From positions 1 through 6,470 of the forward strand of contig JAJCYK010000352.1 in assembly GCA_029262935.1 (NCBI GenBank): a stretch of DNA of 6,470 nucleotides, given 5' to 3'. This document shows, in pieces, positions 1 through 5,127 of the stretch. Each line of letters opens with the position of its first letter. Within the stretch, counting starts at the first letter, position 1. The notes beneath the pieces are model-generated. The model saw only the letters and a program-made list of their open reading frames with translations. It did not search any database and was not told the DNA's origin. This stretch comes from Cytophagales bacterium (GTDB lineage: Bacteria > Bacteroidota > Bacteroidia > Cytophagales > Cyclobacteriaceae). The translations under genes and the position numbers were made by a program.

Positions 1-414
1 CAATGGTTTCAAGTCTACCTTTGATTTGGCCTCCTTCAGATCACCTTCGGTGATTTCTTCAATGGAAATTCGTTGTTCATTAATATGCTGCTGCCTCAAC
101 TGCAGCGTGCGATAATGATCGGTCTGATCTTTAATGAAACAGACATAATGTATTTCTTTTTGGGACAATTCTTTTTTAACTGAAATATCGTAATGTCCTG
201 GTTGTGGCTCTTCCCAATTGACGCAAGGGTAGGTTATCTGTTGGCCAGGACGCATCTCAGACCAGGTATTCTTAGAGCTTTGTAAAAAAGGGATTTTGTC
301 AAATTGAGATTCTTCATTTGATACCAAATACTGATATTTGTCGCTGGCATCCATACAATAACCTTGTTCATTGAATACCACACAGTCGGTGTTGTTGGGA
401 AGTTTAATTGGCAT
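1..414 (-). CDS. PAS-like sensory/signalling protein, N-terminal part (partial, runs off left edge)
   Basis: An uninterrupted minus-strand reading frame of 138 codons begins at the ATG at 414-412 and is still open at the window edge, so only the N-terminal part is visible. The protein starts MPIKLPNNTDCVVFNEQG, then has a middle section containing IPFLQS and YPCVNWEE. Around residues 74-96 comes GHYDISVKKEL followed by HYVCFIKDQTDHY, then a Gln/Arg-rich helix (LQLRQQHINEQR, about 101-112). A short N-terminal strand pair, a late strand ending in D-Q-T-x-H-Y and a following amphipathic helix are what a PAS sensor domain leading into a signalling helix looks like. Bacteroidota histidine kinases often begin this way, but no kinase motif lies inside the window. 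The frame stays open 22 codons upstream of the ATG to a TAA at 485-483, with no ATG, GTG or TTG in between, so 414 is the only standard start. The PAS call is inference from the pattern. Confidence 0.6.
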   Translation of the reverse strand, partial: MPIKLPNNTDCVVFNEQGYCMDASDKYQYLVSNEESQFDKIPFLQSSKNTWSEMRPGQQITYPCVNWEEPQPGHYDISVKKELSQKEIHYVCFIKDQTDHYRTLQLRQQHINEQRISIEEITEGDLKEAKSKVDLKPL

Positions 415-467
415 ATCGTTAAATAAATTAATTTGGAATAACTTAAATAATTCTAGCGCTGGTGGAG

Positions 468-475
468 GAAAGGTA
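468..475 (-). promoter_or_regulatory. Candidate -7 element of the minus-strand PAS-like gene
   Basis: Read on the minus strand this is TACCTTTC, one base from the Bacteroidota -7 consensus TAnnTTTG. It would place the transcription start near 461-463 and give a leader of about 45-50 bases before the ATG at 414. No good TTTG lies 19-21 bases upstream. The palindrome at 491-505 lies where the -33 region would be, which suits a regulated promoter. The assignment is by motif only. Confidence 0.3.
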
Positions 476-490
476 GAGAAGCATTACACC

Positions 491-505
491 AATTGTTGAA
501 CAATT
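491..505. promoter_or_regulatory. 15-bp palindrome in the divergent intergenic region, candidate operator
   Basis: AATTGTT-G-AACAATT has perfect 7-bp arms around a single central base. It lies between the divergent genes at 414 (minus) and 635 (plus). It overlaps the expected -33 region of the candidate minus-strand promoter. Symmetry and position suit a dimeric helix-turn-helix repressor site. By chance about 0.4 such palindromes would be expected in a window this size, so the location carries most of the weight. The rest of 415-634 shows no other strong structure. Confidence 0.35.
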
Positions 506-634
506 CGATAAGAAGAGGACTTTAAAAGATCAAGCTAGGTAGATCGAAGATAAAGTAGTTTTATAAACATGGAGACTACAAAATAATCGCAGTTGGGTTT
601 GATAAACTCTGTAGCAAATAGGTACCTTATCTTT

Positions 635-928
635 ATGAAATTCGTAGTGAAACACAGGACAGATATTCTACAGGCTTTGTCAAAGCATCAAATGGAAGTG
701 TCGCAGGTGTCATTTGTCAAAAGAAGAGGGCGGATCATGGTGAATCATGTTTTAACAGGCCAAAGTTTTTCCTATTTGCGAAAAAAGGAAACCACCTTGG
801 ACCCGGTCGACAAACAATGGAAGCATGCTGAGTGGTTTAAAATAAAAAGCAACGATTCTAAAGAGACAGATGTAACCAACTGGGAGCAAGTGATGCTGGC
901 CTTTGATCAGTGGTTGGTAAATATATAA
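635..928 (+). CDS. Small hypothetical protein (97 aa)
   Basis: I do not recognise this protein. The frame extends upstream to a TTG at 593, which would add 14 residues. The ATG at 635 is preferred because it is a standard start and the protein then begins MKFVVKHRTD. It has no signal peptide or membrane segment. A basic patch (KRRGRI, about residues 29-34) is followed by a section with regularly spaced aromatic residues: FSYLRKKE, WKHAEWFKIK and the C-terminal WEQVMLAFDQWL. The pattern suggests a small soluble alpha/beta domain ending in an amphipathic helix. It lies 48 bases before the GbsR-like regulator and on the same strand, and is divergent from the PAS-like gene. No strong SD site is visible. 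TATCTTTA directly before the ATG and TAGTTTTA at 556-563 both resemble -7 elements, but neither has a matching -33. Coding potential looks real; function is unknown. Confidence 0.6.
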   Translation: MKFVVKHRTDILQALSKHQMEVSQVSFVKRRGRIMVNHVLTGQSFSYLRKKETTLDPVDKQWKHAEWFKIKSNDSKETDVTNWEQVMLAFDQWLVNI

Positions 929-948
929 TTTTCAGTATATATTGAAAA
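929..948. promoter_or_regulatory. 20-bp near-palindrome, candidate operator of the GbsR-like gene
   Basis: The sequence reads TTTTCA-GTATATAT-TGAAAA. Every pair across the centre is complementary except one G/T pair, so 9 of 10 pairs match. It starts directly after the stop codon of the preceding small gene and ends 28 bases before the regulator's ATG. It overlaps the candidate -33 element at 941-944. MarR-superfamily regulators typically bind palindromes of roughly this size over their own promoters, so autoregulation is the natural reading. The same TTTCA-N8-TGAAA frame recurs at 1499-1516. The function is inferred. Confidence 0.45.
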
Positions 949-972
949 ATACGAAACATAGTAGTATCTTAA
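941..972 (+). promoter_or_regulatory. Candidate Bacteroidota-type promoter of the GbsR-like gene
   Basis: ATTG at 941-944 (consensus TTTG) is followed after 20 bases by TATCTTAA at 965-972 (consensus TAnnTTTG, the last two bases differing). The spacing fits the phylum's primary sigma factor. Transcription would start at or within a few bases of the ATG at 977, so the message may be leaderless or nearly so. The -33 half lies inside the palindrome at 929-948, so a bound repressor would block the promoter. Confidence 0.4.
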
Positions 973-976
973 CCGT

Positions 977-1480
977 ATGAAATATCAGGAAGCAAAAGAA
1001 AAGTTCATAGAGGCTTGGGGAACACTAGGATCCAGTTGGGGAATCAATCGCACCATGGCTCAAATTCATGCCTTATTACTAATCCATCCAAAAGCACTAA
1101 CGGCGGACGAAATTATGGAGGAGCTAAAGATATCTAGAGGTAATGCTAACATGAGCATCCGAGCCTTAGTGGACTGGGGTATTGTAACTAAAAGAAGTAA
1201 AATAGGAGAACGCAAAGAGTATTTCGGAGCAAAAAAGGACATTTGGGAATTGGCCAGACAGGTTTCTAGGGAACGTCAACGACGGGAAATTAGCCCAATA
1301 TTATCCGTTTTGGAAGAAGTTAGAAATGTAGAAGAGGGATCCCAGGAAAACTTGAAGGAGTTTAAAGAAGTAACCACCAACATAATGTCTTTCACCCAGC
1401 AGGTGGATGGTATGTTGAACAAGTTTGTATCGTCGGATCAAAATTGGTTTTATAAATCAGTCCTGCGCCTGACTAAGTAA
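977..1480 (+). CDS. GbsR/MarR-family transcriptional regulator
   Basis: This 167-residue protein is a winged-helix DNA-binding regulator of the GbsR-like branch of the MarR superfamily. The N-terminal helix (EKFIEAWGTLGSSWGINRTMAQIHALL) is characteristic of that branch. The HTH spans about residues 25-70, with LTADEIMEELKISRGNANM giving the turn and a recognition helix near 53-66. A wing follows at about 71-85 (KRSKIGERKEYFGA). The C-terminal part (about 88-150) is charged and helical and probably forms the dimer interface. Family members sense small molecules; GbsR of Bacillus responds to choline, but the ligand here cannot be read from sequence. The gene lies 39 bases before the methyltransferase on the same strand, and operator-like palindromes sit before both genes. 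This suggests self-regulation and control of the methyltransferase. The ATG at 977 gives the full family N-terminus. Confidence 0.88.
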   Translation: MKYQEAKEKFIEAWGTLGSSWGINRTMAQIHALLLIHPKALTADEIMEELKISRGNANMSIRALVDWGIVTKRSKIGERKEYFGAKKDIWELARQVSRERQRREISPILSVLEEVRNVEEGSQENLKEFKEVTTNIMSFTQQVDGMLNKFVSSDQNWFYKSVLRLTK

Positions 1481-1498
1481 ATTTTTTTTAATTCCAAC

Positions 1499-1517
1499 TT
1501 TCATTAAAAATTGAAAA
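1499..1517. promoter_or_regulatory. Second TTTCA-N8-TGAAA motif, before the methyltransferase
   Basis: TTTCA at 1499-1503 and TGAAAA at 1512-1517 are separated by exactly 8 bases. These are the same half-sites and spacing as in the near-palindrome at 929-948. The central bases are not symmetrical, so this would be a weaker site. It ends two bases before the methyltransferase ATG at 1520, where a bound repressor could hinder transcription or initiation. The region is A/T-rich and 5-bp arms arise easily by chance, so confidence is modest. Confidence 0.3.
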
Positions 1518-1519
1518 AA

Positions 1520-2470
1520 ATGAAAAACAGAACAAAGTGTTATGAACGTCCTAAAAATCACCTGATCCAAGTCTTACATCAAAGTGAAATTATAGACTAC
1601 TATCAAGAAGCAGGGCCTGATTATGGTACTTGGAGTCCTGGATTTAACATGCACTTCGGTCTATACGAAAGAGGATTAAATCCTTTTAACCTGGAAAGCC
1701 TTTTAGAAAACATGACATTGACCGTTTTAGATCAGTTGGGCTTAAATCCGCAAGATCAAATTAGTTTAGTGGATTTAGGCTGCGGATTGGGGGCTTCCTT
1801 GCGCACTATCGCCAACAAATACCCGCAATGGAGGTTACAAGGTTTCACTATTGTACCCTGGCAGGTCCAACAGGCCCAAAGATTAAATGAGGCTTGCCCA
1901 AACATAAGCATTACAGAACGCGATTATTGTGATACTAAGTTACCTTCCAATTCTGTGGATGCTGTGATTGCTTTGGAAAGTGCTTGTTATGCGCAAGGAC
2001 CAGGGAAAGCGGACCTAATTAAAGAGATGTATCGCATTTTAAAACCCGGCGGAAAAATGATTATTGCGGACGGTTTTATTAAATCCCCCAAACCTTTAAC
2101 CGGATGGAAACTAAGTGTATATAAATCCCTTTGTAATTCCTGGGCACTAAAGGAATTGCCCAATGTAGCCCATGTTTACTCAGCCCTGATCATTAGTGGG
2201 TTTAGACAAGTGGCCATGAAAGACGTTTCTTGGAGCGTGGCGCCTTCTGTAGCTCATGTACCCTTTAAAGTTTTACGCTTTTTAATAAAGGAATTGTTCT
2301 TTGGCAACAAGCCCATGACAAAGGCCCGTTGGGACAATCTAAGATCACCACTGCTCACGATGATACTGGGTTTAGCCCGCAATGATTTTGGGTACTATCT
2401 GATGTCAGGTTTAAAACCAAAACCTCTCAAAGATGTAGATTCAAGTGCCTATAAGGTTCCAGGTAGTTAA
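1520..2470 (+). CDS. Class I SAM-dependent methyltransferase
   Basis: The 316-residue protein has a Rossmann-fold methyltransferase core. SAM-binding motif I is VDLGCGLGAS (about residues 84-93). ERDYCDTKLP (about 133-142) precedes the acidic region VDAVIALESACY (about 146-157), and ILKPGGKMIIAD (about 173-184) is the post-motif strand. The N-terminal stretch YQEAGPDYGTWSPGFNMHFG resembles small-molecule, sterol and quinone-type methyltransferases (UbiE, tocopherol or Erg6-like), whose N-terminus caps the active site. The C-terminal 120 residues form an additional helical region (PFKVLRFLIKELFFGNKP) that may contact a hydrophobic acceptor. A lipid, quinone or terpenoid substrate is inference; none can be named. 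A TTG at 1511 would add three residues, but the ATG at 1520 is the standard choice. The gene follows the GbsR-like regulator with a 39-base gap and is probably cotranscribed with it. Confidence 0.85.
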   Translation: MKNRTKCYERPKNHLIQVLHQSEIIDYYQEAGPDYGTWSPGFNMHFGLYERGLNPFNLESLLENMTLTVLDQLGLNPQDQISLVDLGCGLGASLRTIANKYPQWRLQGFTIVPWQVQQAQRLNEACPNISITERDYCDTKLPSNSVDAVIALESACYAQGPGKADLIKEMYRILKPGGKMIIADGFIKSPKPLTGWKLSVYKSLCNSWALKELPNVAHVYSALIISGFRQVAMKDVSWSVAPSVAHVPFKVLRFLIKELFFGNKPMTKARWDNLRSPLLTMILGLARNDFGYYLMSGLKPKPLKDVDSSAYKVPGS

Positions 2471-2477
2471 ATTGAGG

Positions 2478-2503
2478 CTTAAACGATTCTCAAACTCGTT
2501 AAG
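2478..2503 (+). other. Small imperfect hairpin after the methyltransferase gene
   Basis: CTTAAACGA and TCGTTAAG can pair over 8 bp with one bulged A and a 9-base loop. It begins 8 bases after the methyltransferase stop. No T-tract follows, so it is not a standard intrinsic terminator. It may stabilise the 3' end of the message or have no function. Confidence 0.25.
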
Positions 2504-2508
2504 TAATA

Positions 2509-2539
2509 ACCATTTATCACTAATTTTACCATTCATCAC
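2509..2539. repeat. 12-bp direct repeat upstream of the two-component operon
   Basis: ACCATTTATCAC (2509-2520) and ACCATTCATCAC (2528-2539) differ at one base and lie 19 bases apart start to start, roughly two helical turns. They stand 65-95 bases before the kinase start, where an activator or autoregulator would bind. LytTR-domain regulators bind pairs of short direct repeats on one DNA face, usually with a period of 21-22 bases and a GTT core. The period and core here do not match that exactly. Autoregulation by the downstream LytTR protein is therefore possible but unproven. Confidence 0.4.
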
Positions 2540-2554
2540 AAAACCGGGATTAGC

Positions 2555-2592
2555 AGGTGACTTACTGCGTAAAGATAACTAGTCACCTTTTT
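2555..2592 (+). terminator. Hairpin plus T-run directly before the kinase gene (terminator or attenuator)
   Basis: AGGTGACT (2555-2562) is perfectly complementary to AGTCACCT (2581-2588) and is followed by TTTTT (2588-2592). The 18-base interval can hold a smaller TTAC-TGC-GTAA hairpin. Stem plus T-run is the form of an intrinsic terminator, most simply ending transcripts from the regulator-methyltransferase unit. Only 11 bases separate the T-run from the kinase start codon, too few for a separate complete promoter. The kinase promoter may therefore lie upstream, which would place this hairpin in the kinase leader as an attenuator. Confidence 0.55.
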
Positions 2593-2603
2593 GGGAATAT
2601 CAA

Positions 2604-3704
2604 TTGAAGGACACAAATAAATGGTTTCCATTTCCCTATGTTTTAGGGATAGCCTTATTACTCACCACAGTAGTGGCGTTCCAAAACTACCTATTATCAT
2701 TTGTGTCTTTGGATAAACCGCAATGGAATCCCAGTAATCATCTACTCTATCCGCTAGTCAATTTCGGATTTTGGTCTTTTCTAAGTCCAATTGTATGGAA
2801 GCTGGTGAAACAATACCGCCCGGTACCAGGACCTATGGGGCGCAGGATCATGTTTTGGATACTGGGAGGAATTGGCTTGGCGGTGGCCCATGAATCGATT
2901 ACCAACGTGTTGTTCTATGGGATAAAATATTTGGCATTTGATATGCAATTCTCTAGAGATTTTGCGCAGAGATTACTGCATATGATGGCAGTTAGCCTCT
3001 TTTCAAGATTTCTTGAATATTGGATGATCTTTTTTGGCTTGATGGTGTGGGGATACTACAAGGCGTTTCAAAAGCAGAAACAAAAGCTATCAGAAATAAA
3101 AGGGGAACTGCTAGAAGCTAAACTTGAAGCGCTTAAGGCACAATTACACCCGCATTTTTTGTTCAACACCTTAAACAGTGTCAGCGCACTCATGACTACT
3201 GACGTTTCCGGGGCACAAAAGGTCTTGTCGAATCTGGGAAGGTTGTTGCGTAGTTTATTTCATCAAGATGGGGAACACCTGGTTTCGTTCGAAGAAGAAC
3301 TGGAATACATAAGATACTATTTGGAAATTGAACAAGCCCGCTTTAGCGATCGATTGGAAGTAAGTTATCGGATTGATCCCGCTACCAAAGCAGCACTGGT
3401 GCCAAAATTATTACTCCAGCCATTGGTTGAGAATGCATTAATTCATGGCATTGGTAAAAGTGAAGAGGGGGGTAAAATTACCATTGTTAGCAAGTTGGAG
3501 GAGCCCTATCTTTTTATATTGGTAGTGGACAACGGCGTGGGGATGAAGGAAGTAGATAAAATTTGGGAATATGCAGGAGTGGGGTTAAATAACACTCGAG
3601 AACGACTCAGTCAATTGTACGGAGACAGCCAAAGTATCAGGATAAACTCTATCCCGAACCAAGAATTTAAAGTGGAGATCCAAATCTTATTTGAAAGAAA
3701 CTGA
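2604..3704 (+). CDS. LytS-type membrane sensor histidine kinase
   Basis: The 366-residue protein has about four hydrophobic segments (near residues 11-33, 48-68, 82-106 and 125-151), which place the sensor in the inner membrane. A short cytoplasmic helix follows (KQKQKLSEIKGELLEAKLEALKAQ, about 157-180). The His_kinase motif LHPHFLFNTLNS carries the likely phospho-acceptor H184. The ATPase part has the N box LLQPLVENALIHG (N277), the G1 box VVDNGVGM (D309) and the G2 box GVGLNNTRERL (about 325-335). This is the LytS/YehU class that pairs with LytTR regulators. No separate periplasmic sensor domain is present, so the signal is probably sensed in or at the membrane. The start is a TTG: the frame is open from 2583 and has no other usual start, and the first internal Met is beyond the first two membrane segments. 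The stop overlaps the regulator's ATG by one base, so the pair is translationally coupled. Confidence 0.92.
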   Translation: MKDTNKWFPFPYVLGIALLLTTVVAFQNYLLSFVSLDKPQWNPSNHLLYPLVNFGFWSFLSPIVWKLVKQYRPVPGPMGRRIMFWILGGIGLAVAHESITNVLFYGIKYLAFDMQFSRDFAQRLLHMMAVSLFSRFLEYWMIFFGLMVWGYYKAFQKQKQKLSEIKGELLEAKLEALKAQLHPHFLFNTLNSVSALMTTDVSGAQKVLSNLGRLLRSLFHQDGEHLVSFEEELEYIRYYLEIEQARFSDRLEVSYRIDPATKAALVPKLLLQPLVENALIHGIGKSEEGGKITIVSKLEEPYLFILVVDNGVGMKEVDKIWEYAGVGLNNTRERLSQLYGDSQSIRINSIPNQEFKVEIQILFERN

Positions 3705-4483
3705 TGGTATTGAAGACCATAATAGTGGACGATGAACCTTTGGCCCGTACCAGGATCAGACAGCTATTGGTTGCTGATAACGACATTCAGATTGTGGGAG
3801 AGGCGCGTAATGGTAAAGAGGCCAATAAGCTCATTGCCTCCGACCACCCGGATTTGCTATTTCTTGATATTCAAATGCCTGATTACGATGGATTTAGTGT
3901 ATTGTCCCAAATAAAAACTGCCAGATGCCCGGTAACCATTTTTGTAACCGCATATGACCAGTTTGCTATTCAAGCGTTTGAAATTAATGCATTGGATTAT
4001 CTTTTAAAACCCTTTGACGATGAGCGGTTCTTTAAGGCACTTGACGTGGCCAAGGACCAGGTTAGGCTAAAGCAGTTTTCAAAACTCAGTAGAGACCTAA
4101 AGGACTTAGTGGCTTCTTATGAATGGGAGCAACAGCAACACCCTTTAACCATTCCCATCAAACAGAATGGCATTATAGAGAACATCAGGATCAACGACAT
4201 CTTTTGGATAGAAGCTGAAGGGAACTATGTAAAAATTCAATTGAAGGATCGCTGGTATTTGTATCGAAGCACGCTTACGCACCTCACTAATAAATTGCAG
4301 CAGTTTGAGTTTCTCAGAATACACCGGGGATTACTAGTTAATACGCAATACTTGAACAAGGTAGTTTACCAACAAAATAATGAGTACCTCTTTTCTTTTT
4401 GCAACGGAACTCAACACACTTCCAGTAGGTCCTACAAAAACTCAATTGCACGCTACTTGCAAGATTGTTCCAACGGCTCGTAA
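3704..4483 (+). CDS. LytTR-family response regulator
   Basis: This 259-residue protein is a two-domain response regulator. The receiver domain (about residues 3-115) keeps all key residues: acidic pair D9/D10 in IIVDDEP, phospho-acceptor D55 in LLFLDIQMP, T82 in FVTAYDQ, and K102 in ALDYLLKPF. A linker (about 116-148) leads to a LytTR DNA-binding domain (about 149-255) with IPIKQNGIIENIRINDIFWIEAEGNYVKI in its first part and FLRIHRGLLVNTQYLNKV, its conserved hallmark, further on. The protein is phosphorylated by the kinase encoded just upstream, whose stop codon shares a base with this start (TGATG). It then binds DNA as a transcription factor. Its targets are unknown; candidates are its own operon (direct repeat at 2509-2539) and the secreted protein gene 81 bases downstream. 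Confidence 0.94.
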   Translation: MVLKTIIVDDEPLARTRIRQLLVADNDIQIVGEARNGKEANKLIASDHPDLLFLDIQMPDYDGFSVLSQIKTARCPVTIFVTAYDQFAIQAFEINALDYLLKPFDDERFFKALDVAKDQVRLKQFSKLSRDLKDLVASYEWEQQQHPLTIPIKQNGIIENIRINDIFWIEAEGNYVKIQLKDRWYLYRSTLTHLTNKLQQFEFLRIHRGLLVNTQYLNKVVYQQNNEYLFSFCNGTQHTSSRSYKNSIARYLQDCSNGS

Positions 4484-4564
4484 CATTTATTGCAGCTAGT
4501 CACAAAGTTTCCTCCCCCATGAGCTGTGCTCCGTTAGAACAAGTGTATTTAAACCACCAGCACA

Positions 4565-4918
4565 ATGAAACTGATATTAACAGTGATAATGGTTCTGCTG
4601 ATGCCCACCACATTTCAAGGAGTAGAACCTAAGGAGCCCATTATAGTTACCCTAAAACCTGTCGAGGAAGCCGTGGCTGTTTCCTTCTTCATCAAAGTCG
4701 AAACTGCAGCACCATTGATCGTGCGTATTAGAAATCGAGATCATCAGGCACTCTTTCAACAATCGTATAATGGCTCTAAGAACTATCGAGGAGTGTTTAA
4801 CCTAGAAAACTTAAGAGACGGGGTATATTATTTTGAAGTCCGTCAAAGAGAACATGTTTTTCAAACCGAAATAAACCTCCAAGAGAAATCTGAAAGATAT
4901 GTAGTACTGGGTAAGTAA
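4565..4918 (+). CDS. Small predicted secreted protein, beta-rich (117 aa)
   Basis: The protein opens with a clear signal peptide: a single Lys, then a hydrophobic run (LILTVIMVLLMP), with probable cleavage around residues 18-20. There is no lipobox Cys, so it is more likely soluble in the periplasm or exported than a lipoprotein. The mature part of about 98 residues alternates hydrophobic and polar residues as in a beta sandwich: IIVTLKP, VSFFIKVE, LIVRIRNRD, and FNLENLRDGVYYFEV near 93-107. The last element resembles the L-x-x-G-x-Y segment of Bacteroidota secreted beta-sandwich domains, including type IX sorting domains, but the protein is too short and lacks a cargo domain. It follows the LytTR regulator by 81 bases. 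TATTTAAA at 4546-4553 is a weak -7 candidate. I cannot name a family with confidence; a role in envelope stress or as a regulator output is speculation. Confidence 0.72.
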   Translation: MKLILTVIMVLLMPTTFQGVEPKEPIIVTLKPVEEAVAVSFFIKVETAAPLIVRIRNRDHQALFQQSYNGSKNYRGVFNLENLRDGVYYFEVRQREHVFQTEINLQEKSERYVVLGK

Positions 4919-4953
4919 ACGCATACTGACCCATCCATAATTCCATAGGTGAC

Positions 4954-5010
4954 CAAAGCCCCGTATATTTTTAGTTCTGAGACTAAAGATGTATTGGGGC
5001 TTTGTCTATT
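4954..5010 (+). terminator. Long hairpin terminator after the secreted-protein gene
   Basis: CAAAGCCCC (4954-4962) is perfectly complementary to GGGGCTTTG (4996-5004). Inside it, TTTAGT (4970-4975) pairs with ACTAAA (4982-4987) around the 6-base loop TCTGAG. The intervening bases can partly pair, giving one long hairpin with a GC-rich base. A short T-rich stretch (TCTATT) follows rather than a pure T-run. It starts 36 bases after the stop of the secreted-protein gene and ends well before the next start, which suits a terminator closing the two-component and secreted-protein region. Confidence 0.7.
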
Positions 5011-5127
5011 CTGCCAAACTAGTATCCCAAGTACTTGAGGCCCCGGACGGTGATTTTTTAAATATTCTCAACGATTTTGGCCTTTTTCGCGTAGTTTAAA
5101 GCGCTACCTAAAACCAAAATATAAGCC

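Noticed and set aside
568..585. Short reading frame starting ATGGAGACT before the small gene
   Set aside because: It stops after five codons and has no supporting context.
593..634. Upstream TTG start adding 14 residues to the 97-residue protein
   Set aside because: A standard ATG follows at 635, no SD site supports the TTG, and the extra residues look like translated intergenic sequence.
3732..3914. 60-codon plus-strand frame inside the response regulator gene
   Set aside because: It lies wholly within the conserved receiver domain in another frame, and its translation resembles no protein.
4496..4503. CTAGTCAC shared with 2579-2586 as a LytTR operator
   Set aside because: The upstream copy is mostly part of a hairpin stem, the match is only 8 bases and flanks differ. 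It is noted as a weak link but not called as a site.
5028..5037. Perfect 10-bp palindrome CAAGTACTTG before the PLP enzyme gene
   Set aside because: About six perfect 10-bp palindromes are expected by chance in a window this size, and no promoter element lies close to it.
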